A model generated the notes under the pieces. That model saw only the letters and a program-made list of their open reading frames with translations. It was not told where the DNA came from and searched no databases. DNA of 64,000 nt, from positions 186,001-250,000 of the forward strand of contig JAWKRG010000010.1 of assembly GCA_041389725.1 (NCBI GenBank), in the 5' to 3' direction. This document shows positions 33,849-42,471 of this stretch, piece by piece. This DNA is from Polyangiaceae bacterium (GTDB lineage Bacteria; Myxococcota_A; Polyangia; Polyangiales; Polyangiaceae). The position numbers and the translations under genes were made by a program. Positions within the stretch are counted from its first letter, which is position 1, and the number at the start of each line of letters is the position of its first letter.

Positions 33849-34601
33849 ATGAGCGGCCATTCCAAATGGGCAACGATCAAACGTAAGAAGGGCGCCATCG
33901 ACGCGGCGCGCGGCAAGCTGTTCACCAAGTTGATCCGCGAGATCACGACCGCGGCTCGCATGGCGGGTGGGGACCCTGACGGCAACCCGCGATTGCGCAA
34001 GGCCATTGCGGATGCCAAGGGTCAACAGATGCCGGCGGACACCATCAAGCGTGCCATTCAGCGCGGCACGGGTGAGATCGACGGTGTCGACTACACGGAG
34101 GTGCTCTACGAGGGCACGGGTCCGGGCGGCACGCTGTTCTTGGTGGAGGGCATGACGGACAATCGCAACCGCACCGTGGCCGAGATGCGAAAGATCTTCG
34201 AGCGGCAGAACGGCGTGCTCGGTACCAGCGGAACGGCTGGCTGGGCGTTCGATCGCTTGGGCATGATCGTTCTCGACAAGGCTCAGGTGAGCGAGGACCA
34301 GCTGATGGAGGCTGCCCTCGAAGCCGGTGCCGACGACTATCGCGACGAGGGGGATGCGTGGGTCGTGTACACACCCACGGATCAGCTCTGGGACGTGAAT
34401 AGCGCGCTGGAAAAGGCGGGCCTGACCCCGCAGGAAGCGAAGCTGGCCTACGTGCCCAAGAGCAAGAAGAGCGTCAGCGGCAACGACGCCGAGAATTGCC
34501 TGGCGTTGGTCGACAACCTCGACGATCACGATGACGTGCAGAGCGTCTATGCAGATTTCGACGTGCCCGACGACGAACTAGCGCGAATCGCAGGCGAGTA
34601 G
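33849..34601 (+). CDS. yebC: YebC/PmpR-family protein
   Basis: 250 residues, full length. It begins with the family hallmark GHSKWATIKRKKGAIDAARGK, followed by GGDPDGNPRLRKAI and Y-E-G-T-G-P-G-G. Members bind DNA as transcriptional regulators, or act at the ribosome in polyproline translation, depending on the paralogue. G-G-A-G lies about 10 nt before the ATG. In many proteobacteria yebC precedes ruvC; here it does not. Confidence 0.95.
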   Translation: MSGHSKWATIKRKKGAIDAARGKLFTKLIREITTAARMAGGDPDGNPRLRKAIADAKGQQMPADTIKRAIQRGTGEIDGVDYTEVLYEGTGPGGTLFLVEGMTDNRNRTVAEMRKIFERQNGVLGTSGTAGWAFDRLGMIVLDKAQVSEDQLMEAALEAGADDYRDEGDAWVVYTPTDQLWDVNSALEKAGLTPQEAKLAYVPKSKKSVSGNDAENCLALVDNLDDHDDVQSVYADFDVPDDELARIAGE

Positions 34602-34629
34602 CGCAGCGACAGAGCCCGTCGCCGCGCGC

Positions 34630-35298
34630 TCAAGCTCCCGGAAACCGGAACTGCACGGCCGAGAAGTAGGTGAAGGCCATGTGGGAAATCATCACCGGCG
34701 GTAGGCGACCCAGCAGCGAAGCAGAGTAGCTCCACACCAGACCGCAGCCGATCGCCGCGACGAACAACAGCGGATTCGGCCCGGCTTGCGGATCCGCTAG
34801 CAGGTGTATCGTCGGTAGCAGCGATGCAGCGTAGAGCAACGCGGCAACGGGGGGCGCACGCCGACTGCCCAAACGCTTCGTCAGCGTGTCGAGCACCAAA
34901 GAACGCCACACCAACTCCTCGAAGATTGGAATCAGCATCAGTGCGGCAGTGAGCAGCACGGAGCGCTGCAGTGAGTCACTGCTGCCCACGTGCAGATAGA
35001 CGCGATACAGCCAGGCCCCGCGTTCACTGCCCGAGGGCGAAAGCGCGCTGCGGCCGATCCAAGAGGCAAGCAGTAGGGCCGCCGCGCTGGCCGCCCCGAG
35101 ACTCAGATCGCCCCAGCGTGGGCGCAGCACTTCGCGTAGTCGATCCTGCCGCTGCAGAGCGCGCACGGCGGCAGCCGCGCCCAGGGCATAGGGCAGCAGC
35201 AAGCTCAGCCAGAACTGCCACGATGCAGCGAACTCGGGGCGAAAGGCCACCGCATTGGCCGCGGTGACCAAGACGAAGACGAGGGCGACTCCCTTCAT
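34630..35298 (-). CDS. CPBP-family intramembrane protease
   Basis: 222 residues from the ATG at 35298, which overlaps the coaBC stop (ATGA). There are about seven hydrophobic helices. The glutamic-protease motif E-E-L-V-W-R lies in the first conserved block. A second block has V-W-S-Y and a third I-S-H-M. Relatives (Rce1/CAAX or bacteriocin self-immunity type) cleave prenylated or membrane substrates. The substrate here is unknown. It is the last gene of an overlapping mpg-coaBC-CPBP operon. Confidence 0.85.
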   Translation of the reverse strand: MKGVALVFVLVTAANAVAFRPEFAASWQFWLSLLLPYALGAAAAVRALQRQDRLREVLRPRWGDLSLGAASAAALLLASWIGRSALSPSGSERGAWLYRVYLHVGSSDSLQRSVLLTAALMLIPIFEELVWRSLVLDTLTKRLGSRRAPPVAALLYAASLLPTIHLLADPQAGPNPLLFVAAIGCGLVWSYSASLLGRLPPVMISHMAFTYFSAVQFRFPGA

Positions 35299-36605
35299 GC
35301 GCTGGCACCCACCCGCTTGGCCACCCAATCCAGGATGTGGTCGGCCAGCTGGTACTTCGACAAGCGTGGCAGTGGCTCCACATCCTTGGCGGTGACCAGG
35401 GTGATGCGATTGTCGTCTTTGCCGAAGGCGTCATCGGCGTGGTTCGCGACCACGACGTCGCAGCGCTTCTGCTCGAGCTTCTTGCGTGCGTACTCCGCGA
35501 CCTTGTCGTCGCTGTCGGTTTCCACCGCGAAGCCGACGAGGGTCGGGCGGCGCGCGCTCCGGGCCTTGCCCACCTCTGCCAAGATGTCCGGGTTCTTGGC
35601 GAGATCGAGCTGTACCGTGTCAGCCTCCCGCTTGATCTTGGTGGCTCGCATTTCCGTCGGCCGGTAGTCGCCGACGGCTGCGGCCATGATCAGCGCATCT
35701 GCCATCGCTAGATCGGGCCCAAGCGCTTGCCATACGGCGCTACGCATCGCGATGGCACTGCGCACGTCCACGCGATGCACGCCTTGAGGCGTCTTCAAGC
35801 TAGTCGGGCCCGAAATGAGCGTCGTGCGCGCTCCGCGGGCGGCTGCGCGTTCGGCGATGGCGTAGCCCATCTTGCCGCTGGAGCGATTCCCAATGAAGCG
35901 GACGGGGTCGAGATCTTCCAGGGTCGGACCTGCCGTGACCACGACGTGGCGCCCCACGAGGTCTCGCGGGGACAGACGACTCACCGCCCGGCTCGCGATT
36001 TCTTCCGGTTCCACCATGCGCCCAACGCCGGTTTCTCCCGACGCAACTTCGCCATGGGTCGGCCCCAGCCGTTCCACGCGGCCGTCGGACTCCAGCACGG
36101 TGACGTTTCGTTGTGTGGCGGGGTGGCCCCACATGTTGGGGTGCATCGCGGGCGCGAGGAGCACGGGGCAAGTCGCGCACAGCGCCGTTGCTGCCGCCAG
36201 ATCGTCTGCGCGCCCCTGCGCCATTCGAGAAATGAAGTCGGCGGTCGCCGGAGCAACGACGATCAGATCCGCTTCGCGCGCCAGTTCGACGTGCTTCTCA
36301 CCCGCCGCCTGGGCGTCCCACATGTCCGTGTGGCACGGCCTGCCCGTCAGCCCCGAGAAGGTTGCCGCCCCTACGAAATTCTGCGCGGAGCGGGTCAGGA
36401 TGACGTCGACCTCGGCGCCGGCCTTCTTGAACAGTCGCACGAGTAGCGGTGCCTTGTAGGCCGCCACGCTGCCAGTGACGATCAGCAACACCTGCTTGCC
36501 GAGCAAGGGACCCTTGTGAGCCTCCTTCGGTCCCGGTGGGCGCGAGGGCGGGGCGCTGCGAATGATGCGCAGGGCAGGGGGCTCCGAAGGGAAACGTTCG
36601 CTCAT
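35295..36605 (-). CDS. coaBC: Phosphopantothenoylcysteine decarboxylase/phosphopantothenate-cysteine ligase
   Basis: 436 residues, bifunctional enzyme of coenzyme A biosynthesis. Residues about 30-205 are the FMN flavoprotein CoaC: G-S-V-A-A-Y-K, the active-site His in EKHVELAREAD, P-A-T-A-D-F, and the substrate clamp P-A-M-H-P-N-M-W. Residues about 215-430 are CoaB: V-T-A-G-P-T, the NRSSGKMGYAIA loop, and the acyl-phosphate-forming K-x-K-R block (ATKIKREADTVQLDLAKNPDI). The start overlaps the end of mpg by 4 bases and the stop overlaps the CPBP gene by 4 bases. A 30-residue N-terminal Arg/Pro-rich extension is unusual. Confidence 0.95.
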   Translation of the reverse strand: MSERFPSEPPALRIIRSAPPSRPPGPKEAHKGPLLGKQVLLIVTGSVAAYKAPLLVRLFKKAGAEVDVILTRSAQNFVGAATFSGLTGRPCHTDMWDAQAAGEKHVELAREADLIVVAPATADFISRMAQGRADDLAAATALCATCPVLLAPAMHPNMWGHPATQRNVTVLESDGRVERLGPTHGEVASGETGVGRMVEPEEIASRAVSRLSPRDLVGRHVVVTAGPTLEDLDPVRFIGNRSSGKMGYAIAERAAARGARTTLISGPTSLKTPQGVHRVDVRSAIAMRSAVWQALGPDLAMADALIMAAAVGDYRPTEMRATKIKREADTVQLDLAKNPDILAEVGKARSARRPTLVGFAVETDSDDKVAEYARKKLEQKRCDVVVANHADDAFGKDDNRITLVTAKDVEPLPRLSKYQLADHILDWVAKRVGASA

Positions 36606-37288
36606 GTCCGGCCCAGCCTACCTCGCTCTCGCGGGGCTCGGGATAGGTAGCGACTGGCGGGATCGCAGAATCGCCAGGGGCGAGCTGCCCACTCCCCCGC
36701 GTAGTCGATGCCGACGCGGGGGCTTCGGCTCACGCGGACCTTTGCGCCCGGCAGGACACGCAACTCACCTTCCGAGAGGTCGCAGCCGTAGTGAGATCCG
36801 TCGAGGCCAAGGGCCTGGCACAGCTTTCCCGGGCCGTTGGTCAGTGCCGCGTCTTCCGGTTCCAAACCGCGTCGTCGACTCATCTGCTGCAGCCCCCAAA
36901 GCGGTTCCAGCGCTCGGATCAAGACGGCGTGAGGCCGCCCCCGCGGACCGGCCACGACGTTGAAGTTCCAGTGCATTCCGTAGACAAAGAACATGTAGGC
37001 GTGACCCGCAGGCCCAAACATGACCTCAGTGCGCGGCGTCCTTCGCCCGTTGCGGCTGTGCGCCGCTTGGTCCTCGGGACCGCGATACGCCTCAGTCTCG
37101 ACGATGCGACCCCCCACCCAGCCCAAGCGGGTGCGTCGAACCAAGAAGCTGCCGACGAGGCGCTGGGCCAGGCCAACGACGGGGGTTTCGAACAATTTCG
37201 CCACGCTCGCATCGGCTTGCTGCAGCGCGTCAAGATCCGGCACTGGTGCTGCGCGTATTCGCTGCTGATTACCCGCACTCCGGACCAT
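36602..37288 (-). CDS. mpg: DNA-3-methyladenine glycosylase (AAG/MPG family)
   Basis: 228 residues if read from the ATG at 37288. A GTG at 37243 would give 213 residues and leave more room for the divergent kinase promoter. The family core is complete: active-site Glu in I-V-E-T-E-A-Y, H-S-R-N-G-R-R-T-P-R, the intercalating Y-G-M-H-W-N-F-N-V-V block, and N-G-P-G-K-L-C-Q-A-L. It removes alkylated purines such as 3-methyladenine. It overlaps coaBC, so repair and CoA genes are co-transcribed. It is divergent from a Ser/Thr kinase gene. Confidence 0.93.
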   Translation of the reverse strand: MVRSAGNQQRIRAAPVPDLDALQQADASVAKLFETPVVGLAQRLVGSFLVRRTRLGWVGGRIVETEAYRGPEDQAAHSRNGRRTPRTEVMFGPAGHAYMFFVYGMHWNFNVVAGPRGRPHAVLIRALEPLWGLQQMSRRRGLEPEDAALTNGPGKLCQALGLDGSHYGCDLSEGELRVLPGAKVRVSRSPRVGIDYAGEWAARPWRFCDPASRYLSRAPRERGRLGRT

Positions 37289-37292
37289 CTGT

Positions 37293-37298
37293 TACTCT
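37293..37298 (+). promoter_or_regulatory. Candidate -10 (TACTCT), leaderless-type
   Basis: TACTCT ends 10 nt before the kinase ATG at 37309. There is no Shine-Dalgarno sequence, and a weak TTACCC lies 18 bases upstream. Confidence 0.4.
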
Positions 37299-37308
37299 TC
37301 CATCGCGC

Positions 37309-38928
37309 ATGCAGGCCGCCCCGGCTCACCAGCAGTTCCAGCCTAGGATCGTGGGCCGTTACGCGATCTACGGAGAGGTCGCCTCGGGTGGCATGGCCAC
37401 GGTCCATTTTGGACGCCTGGTGGGTCAGGTCGGGTTCTCGCGCACGGTCGCCATCAAGCGACTGCACCCCCAGTTTGCCAAGGACCCGGACTTCGTGTCC
37501 ATGTTCGTCGACGAGGCTCGCCTTGCCGCGCGCATCCAGCATCCGAACGTGGTGCCGACCCTAGATATCGTGGCTCTGGAAGACGAGCTCTTCCTGGTCA
37601 TGGAGTACGTACAGGGGGAGGCGCTCTCGAAGCTGATTCGAGCGGCCCGGCGAGCGAATCAGACGGTCCCGTTGCGCGTGGCGCTCAGCATCATGGCTGG
37701 CGCGCTCCACGGCTTGCACGCGGCGCACGAGGCCAAGAGCGAGCGCGGTCAGCCTCTCGGCATCGTCCACCGCGACGTCAGCCCTCAAAATATCCTGGTC
37801 GGCACCGACGGCGTATCGCGCGTGTTGGATTTCGGCGTCGCAAAGGCCGCGATGCGGGCCACGTCCACCCGCGATGGGCAGATGAAGGGCAAGATCGCCT
37901 ACATGGCGCCCGAGCAGATGCGCGGCAAGGAAGTGGACCGTCGTACCGATGTGTTCGCGGCGGGCATCGTGTTGTGGGAAGCACTGACGGGTCGCCGGCT
38001 CTTCGACGGCAACGATCCGGGAGAGGTTCTCACGAAGTTGCTGGAGGCCGAGATCCCTCCGCCCTCCACGGTTGAAGCCTCGATTCCTCAGGACGTCGAC
38101 CAAATGGTCATGCGCGCGTTGCGGCGACAAATGGATGGTCGCTACGCCACGGCTCGAGAGTTTGCGGTCGACTTGGAGAACTCGGGCTACGTCGCCTTGC
38201 CGCGGAAAGTCGGGGAGTGGGTCGAAGAAATCGGCGGGGACTCCTTGAATCGGCGGGCCGAGCAGGTGGCGGAAATCGAGAGCGTTTCCTCTCACGTCGG
38301 TCCGCACATACCCACGTCGTCGCCGGCTCCATCGGTGCCGATCCCCTACAGCTCCAATCCTCCGCGGGATGTCCCCTCCCAGGTCACCTCGCCGTCTCAG
38401 GTGCGCCACTCTCACCTCAGTTCACCGTCCGCGGTGACAGGGGTGCCAGGCACGAACTCGAACATCACCGTCGGTGGCTTCGACACCGGTGCCAAGAAGC
38501 GCAGCGTGCTCGCCGCACTGGTGGGCGTTGCGGCGGCCCTGGGGATTGCTTTCCTGGTGGTGCTGTTCGTGTTCATTCAACGCGAGCCGAGCGAAGGCAA
38601 CGAGACTCCGGCGGTCGCCGCGCCCCATCAGGCCGCGCCCGCTACCCTGCCGCCCCCGGCAGAGGTGACGACCCCGCCTAGCGCAGCCGAAGCACCACCG
38701 TCTTCGCCGCCCGCGCCGTCTCCGCCGCCTGCGCCGACTCCGAAGACGCTGGCCGATTTGCCCAAGGAAGAGAAGAAGCCGCCCAAGGTCTATCCCCCTC
38801 CGCGCCCAACGGCGAAGACTCCGCCCACACCTGCCCCGGCGCCGGCACCTGCCCCGAAGCCGAACTGCAATCCGCCGTACATCGTGGATTCCAAAGGGGT
38901 CAAACGTCCCAAGCTCGAGTGCTTGTAG
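37309..38928 (+). CDS. Transmembrane Ser/Thr protein kinase
   Basis: 539 residues from ATG. The N-terminal kinase domain (about 15-295) has G-x-x-A-S-G-G-M-A-T-V, the ATP Lys in V-A-I-K-R, catalytic H-R-D-V-S-P-Q-N and metal-binding D-F-G. The H-R-D-V-S-P-x-N catalytic loop is typical of myxobacterial PKN kinases. A Ser/Pro-rich juxtamembrane segment (~320-380) leads to a single membrane helix (about 400-425, LAALVGVAAALGIAFLVVLFV). A Pro/Ala-rich extracytoplasmic tail of about 110 residues ends in a Cys-containing motif (NCNPPYIVDSKGVKRPKLECL split here as NCNPPYIVD and RPKLECL). It is divergent from mpg. Confidence 0.93.
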   Translation: MQAAPAHQQFQPRIVGRYAIYGEVASGGMATVHFGRLVGQVGFSRTVAIKRLHPQFAKDPDFVSMFVDEARLAARIQHPNVVPTLDIVALEDELFLVMEYVQGEALSKLIRAARRANQTVPLRVALSIMAGALHGLHAAHEAKSERGQPLGIVHRDVSPQNILVGTDGVSRVLDFGVAKAAMRATSTRDGQMKGKIAYMAPEQMRGKEVDRRTDVFAAGIVLWEALTGRRLFDGNDPGEVLTKLLEAEIPPPSTVEASIPQDVDQMVMRALRRQMDGRYATAREFAVDLENSGYVALPRKVGEWVEEIGGDSLNRRAEQVAEIESVSSHVGPHIPTSSPAPSVPIPYSSNPPRDVPSQVTSPSQVRHSHLSSPSAVTGVPGTNSNITVGGFDTGAKKRSVLAALVGVAAALGIAFLVVLFVFIQREPSEGNETPAVAAPHQAAPATLPPPAEVTTPPSAAEAPPSSPPAPSPPPAPTPKTLADLPKEEKKPPKVYPPPRPTAKTPPTPAPAPAPAPKPNCNPPYIVDSKGVKRPKLECL

Positions 38929-38970
38929 CGACCCTGGCGTGGGTTGCGCGGTGACGACCCAGAATTCCAA

Positions 38971-39000
38971 TTGGGAATTTCGCACCCGCGGCACTAGACT
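38971..39000 (+). promoter_or_regulatory. Candidate promoter: TTGGGA, 18-bp spacer, TAGACT
   Basis: The -35-like TTGGGA (38971-38976) and -10-like TAGACT (38995-39000) precede the ATG at 39008 by 7 nt, which would give a leaderless or nearly leaderless mRNA. This region is unusually AT-rich and also contains AATTCC...GGAATT as a dyad (38963-38978). Confidence 0.45.
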
Positions 39001-39007
39001 TGGTGCC

Positions 39008-39874
39008 ATGAGACTGTCGCGCAGCTTGCTGACTCTCGCCGCTTTCGTCGTGCCACTCTCCACTCAAAGCTGGGCTCGCGCAGACGCCAAGGAGTGCGCG
39101 GGGGCGTACGAGAAGAGCCAAGAGCTCAAAGGGCAGAGCAAACTGCGCGCCGCTCGCGAGCAGCTACTCGTTTGCGCTCAGGCGGCCTGCCCCGACTTCA
39201 TCAAGCGGGATTGTGGCAAGTGGTTGGGCGAGGTGGACAGCCAGCTGCCGACCGTGGTGTTCAGTGCCAAGGCGAACGGTGAGGAGCTCTCGGACGTACG
39301 GGTGCTCATCGATGATGAAGTGGTGGCGGAGTCCCTCGACGGTCGGTCTTTGCCGATGGATCCCGGTGCCCAGACCTTCACCTTCGAGAGCGAAGCCCAT
39401 GGCAGCAAGGAAGTGCGCTTCGTCGTCAAGGAGGGGCAAAAAGCCCAGTCCGTCGTTGCCGACTTCGGCGGTAAGAGCAGCGGCGGGTCTGACACCGGAA
39501 GCGGCGGCTCGGTATCCACCGACGACGCGGACGACAAGACCCTGGCCTACGTGTTCACCGGCGTGGGTGCTGTAGGCATTGGTGCCTTCGCCTTCTTTGC
39601 GCTCACGGGCAAGAGCGACGAGAACGGTCTCGCCTGCGCGGACACCAAGACTTGCACCGACGACGACATCGATCCCATCAAGCAGAAGTACCTCTTCGCC
39701 GATATCGGGCTCGGGGTGGGGGTGGTGTCCTTGGGGCTAGCCACCTACTTTTTCCTGAAGCCGTCGTCGGGGGACAGCAAACCCGATGCCGCAGCTGAAG
39801 ACAGTGCTCGCATGACCTTCGACGTGCTGCCCACGCGGGGCGGCGGGTTTGCCAGCGTCAGCGGTCAGTTCTAG
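39008..39874 (+). CDS. Secreted protein with PEGA-like domain and two membrane helices
   Basis: 288 residues from the ATG at 39008. A signal peptide ends near W-A-R-A-D. Residues about 24-75 contain TPR-like helices with paired Cys (LLVCAQAACPDFIKRDC). Residues about 80-150 form a PEGA-like beta sandwich (LPTVVFSAKANGEELSDVRV). A Gly/Ser linker precedes two hydrophobic helices (about 178-200 and 224-245). The layout mirrors the PEGA protein at 4960-5994, so the two are probably paralogues. It follows the kinase gene by 80 bases. Function unknown. Confidence 0.65.
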   Translation: MRLSRSLLTLAAFVVPLSTQSWARADAKECAGAYEKSQELKGQSKLRAAREQLLVCAQAACPDFIKRDCGKWLGEVDSQLPTVVFSAKANGEELSDVRVLIDDEVVAESLDGRSLPMDPGAQTFTFESEAHGSKEVRFVVKEGQKAQSVVADFGGKSSGGSDTGSGGSVSTDDADDKTLAYVFTGVGAVGIGAFAFFALTGKSDENGLACADTKTCTDDDIDPIKQKYLFADIGLGVGVVSLGLATYFFLKPSSGDSKPDAAAEDSARMTFDVLPTRGGGFASVSGQF

Positions 39875-39954
39875 TAGCGCCGAGTAGCCAGCTCAGCATC
39901 CAAAACAGCACGTCGGGCTGCGCAATCCGCTCGACCACCTGGCATTGGGCGCCG

Positions 39955-42132
39955 CTAGCCGAAGCCCAGCAGCTTTCCGCCCTGGTACACGATCAGACTG
40001 CACAAGTAGGCGAGGGCAGTCATGTACACGAACAAGAAAGCGGGCCAGCGCCAGCTGCGCGTTTCGCGCTTCAGGACCGCCAGCGTACTCATGCATTGGC
40101 ATGCGAGGGCGAAGAAGACCATCAAACTCAGCCCCGTGAGCGGTGTGTAGACTTGTCGACCGTCGGCTCTTCGCTCCCCGTGGATCTTTGCACGCAGGGA
40201 ATCCGATTCTTCATTGGCATCTCCGATGCCGTACACGAGGCCCAGCGTCGACACGAAGACCTCGCGGGCGGCGAAGGCGCCGATGATGCCCACCCCGATC
40301 TTCCAGTCGAAGCCCAGGGGTTCGAGGGCGGGCTCCAGCGCCTTGCCCAGCTTGCCACCGTAGCTGTGCTGCAATGCAAAAGACCTCTGCTCCGCCTCGG
40401 ACTGAGCCGGAACGGGTTCGGCGACGGTGGACGTGTCTCGCGGCGCGTCCACCTTGGGGAAGGACAGCAGCGCCCAGAGCACTATGGTCGCGACCAGAAT
40501 GACGCTGCCGGCTTCCTTGAGGAACACCAGCGCGCGGTCCCACATCTGTCGGACCACGGCTCGCGCCCCGGGCAGGCGGTAGGGAGGGAGCTCGAGTAGC
40601 AGCGGCACGCTCCTGCCCTTCACCACGGTTCGTCCGAGGACGGCGGCTGAGGCGAGGGCGATGAGGACCGAGAACAAGTACATCGCCACCATCAGCAGCC
40701 CCTGTACCGGCAGAAAACCCGCAATGGTTCGCGGCGGGAACAGCGCCGCGATGATCAACGTGTAGACAGGAAGGCGCGCCGAGCACGTCATCAACGGGAT
40801 GACGAGCATCGTCAGCAAGCGGTCCCGAAAACGTTCCATCGTTCGCGTTGCCATGATCGCGGGCACCGCACAGGCAAAGCCGGAGAGCATGGGCACGAAA
40901 GCGCGTCCGTGCAGCCCAAGTGACCTCATGATGCGGTCCATCAAGTACGCGACGCGCGCCATGTAGCCGCTGTCTTCGAGGATGCCGATGAAGAGGAAGA
41001 GCAGCAGGATCTGCGGCAGGAACACCACCACGTTGCCCACGCCGCCCACGACGCCTTCGACCAACAGATCCGTCAGGATCCCTGGTGGTAGCGTCGCGGA
41101 TAGCAACTTGCCCAAAGCACCGAAGCTCTCCTCCACCACGGAGATCGCTGGATCTGCCCAGGAGAACAGCGCTTGGAACAGCAGCAGCATCACCGCCGTG
41201 AAGATGGCAAAGCCGAACACCGGGTGCAGCAGGACGCGGTCGACCCGTTCCGACGAAGGACGTTTGCGTTGCTCCGGCGGCGCGGTGGCGTATAGAGAGT
41301 GTGCGTTATCGTCGAGGAAGCGATAGCGAGAGGCGATGACGTCGCGGTCGAGATCCGCGGCGTCCGCCTTGGCTTGGAGCTCGAGGCACGCCTCTCGCAA
41401 TCCGGCCGGAAAGTCGGCCAGTTCGTCGTCCTCGTCCACGCTGGTCAGCGCCCACAACGCCAGGGCTCGGTCCCGCTCCACGCTCCCTCGCCAAGGATCC
41501 GGCAGCGCGGCGGCGATGCGGTCCGCGGCTTGAATCAGCTCCGGGGAATAGGCCACGTGCACGCGCGGCCGCGGGGGCGTCGCAAGCGCGTCGCCGAGAC
41601 ACTGTCGCAACTCCTCCAGTCCCTTGCGTCGCCGACTGTCCGTCGCGACGCAGGGCACGCCAAAGAGCTTTCCCACGGCTTCGGCACTCGGCGGCGAGTC
41701 TGCGACTTCGTCGATCATGTTCAGGGCGATGACGAAGGGAACGCCGAGCTCGGCTAGTTGCAGCGCCAGATACAGGTTCCGAATCAGCTGGCCCGCGTCG
41801 ACCACCAGAACGACCAAGGCCGGCTCCGGATAATCGTCGAGGCCCAGCACGGAACTGATGGCGATCTGCTCCTCCGCCGAGCGTGCCGAGAGGGAGTACG
41901 CACCCGGTACGTCTACGGCATCGACGCTTCGCTCCGCGTCCAGGCGAACGCGTCCCTCGCGACGTTCCACGGTCACGCCGGGGTAGTTGCCGACGCGTGC
42001 ACGTTGTCCGGTCAGCGCATTGAATAGCGTCGTCTTGCCGACGTTGGGATTGCCCAGGATGACGATGTGGCGCGCGGCAGGTGCGCTGTCGGGCGCGGCA
42101 TCCCCCTCCGCCTCGCGAGCGGCCTGAGTCAC
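39955..42132 (-). CDS. feoB: Ferrous iron transporter FeoB
   Basis: 725 residues. The N-terminal G domain has G1 G-N-P-N-V-G-K-T-T, G3 D-V-P-G-A-Y-S-L and G4 N-M-I-D. The membrane part has both Gate repeats, including C-A-V-P-A-I-M-A-T-R and C-S-A-R-L-P-V-Y. FeoB imports Fe2+ across the inner membrane, gated by its GTPase domain. The start overlaps the feoA stop by 4 bases. The iron-responsive Fur-type box lies upstream of feoA. Length is typical, and no feoC is seen. Confidence 0.96.
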   Translation of the reverse strand: MTQAAREAEGDAAPDSAPAARHIVILGNPNVGKTTLFNALTGQRARVGNYPGVTVERREGRVRLDAERSVDAVDVPGAYSLSARSAEEQIAISSVLGLDDYPEPALVVLVVDAGQLIRNLYLALQLAELGVPFVIALNMIDEVADSPPSAEAVGKLFGVPCVATDSRRRKGLEELRQCLGDALATPPRPRVHVAYSPELIQAADRIAAALPDPWRGSVERDRALALWALTSVDEDDELADFPAGLREACLELQAKADAADLDRDVIASRYRFLDDNAHSLYATAPPEQRKRPSSERVDRVLLHPVFGFAIFTAVMLLLFQALFSWADPAISVVEESFGALGKLLSATLPPGILTDLLVEGVVGGVGNVVVFLPQILLLFLFIGILEDSGYMARVAYLMDRIMRSLGLHGRAFVPMLSGFACAVPAIMATRTMERFRDRLLTMLVIPLMTCSARLPVYTLIIAALFPPRTIAGFLPVQGLLMVAMYLFSVLIALASAAVLGRTVVKGRSVPLLLELPPYRLPGARAVVRQMWDRALVFLKEAGSVILVATIVLWALLSFPKVDAPRDTSTVAEPVPAQSEAEQRSFALQHSYGGKLGKALEPALEPLGFDWKIGVGIIGAFAAREVFVSTLGLVYGIGDANEESDSLRAKIHGERRADGRQVYTPLTGLSLMVFFALACQCMSTLAVLKRETRSWRWPAFLFVYMTALAYLCSLIVYQGGKLLGFG

Positions 42133-42413
42133 GGGGCGTCTCCGCAGGCGCCATCGACGCCCACGGTACGCGCGGCGGGCACTTCTTCCTCGACCACCAC
42201 GACGCGCACTTCGCCCGCCTCGGCGCGTCGGATGGATAGGCTCGCGCCGCGTACCAGTAGCTCGAGAGGATCTCCGAGGGGCGCGACTCCAAGAAGGCGG
42301 ATCCGCGTACCCGGGACCAGCCCTAGCTCCATCAGCCGTCGCCGAAACGGGCGCTGTCCGTCGACGTGTTCGACGGTCACTGTGGCGCCAAGGGGGACGT
42401 CTGCCAGCTGCAC
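42129..42413 (-). CDS. feoA: Ferrous iron transport accessory protein FeoA
   Basis: 94 residues with an SH3-like FeoA fold: L-A-D-V-P-L-G-A-T-V, then R-R-R-L-M-E-L-G-L-V-P-G, and a basic strand near the C-terminus (GASLSIRRAEAGEVRV). FeoA supports FeoB function. It overlaps feoB by 4 bases, and the pair forms an operon starting just downstream of a Fur-like operator. Confidence 0.93.
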   Translation of the reverse strand: MQLADVPLGATVTVEHVDGQRPFRRRLMELGLVPGTRIRLLGVAPLGDPLELLVRGASLSIRRAEAGEVRVVVVEEEVPAARTVGVDGACGDAP

Positions 42414-42432
42414 GATGCTGGGGGTCTAGCGC

Positions 42433-42453
42433 AATTGATAATCGTTTTCAATT
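42433..42453 (-). promoter_or_regulatory. Fur-type box upstream of feoAB
   Basis: The 21-bp AATTGA...TCAATT dyad reads, on the plus strand, AATTGATAATCGTTTTCAAT followed by T. Its core TGATAATcgttTTCA matches the 7-1-7 Fur pattern (TGATAATnATTATCA) in most positions. It ends 19 nt before the feoA start codon, so binding of Fe-Fur would cover the promoter. It is markedly AT-rich against the local background. Confidence 0.72.
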
Positions 42454-42471
42454 CCATCCATCAAGATGCCG

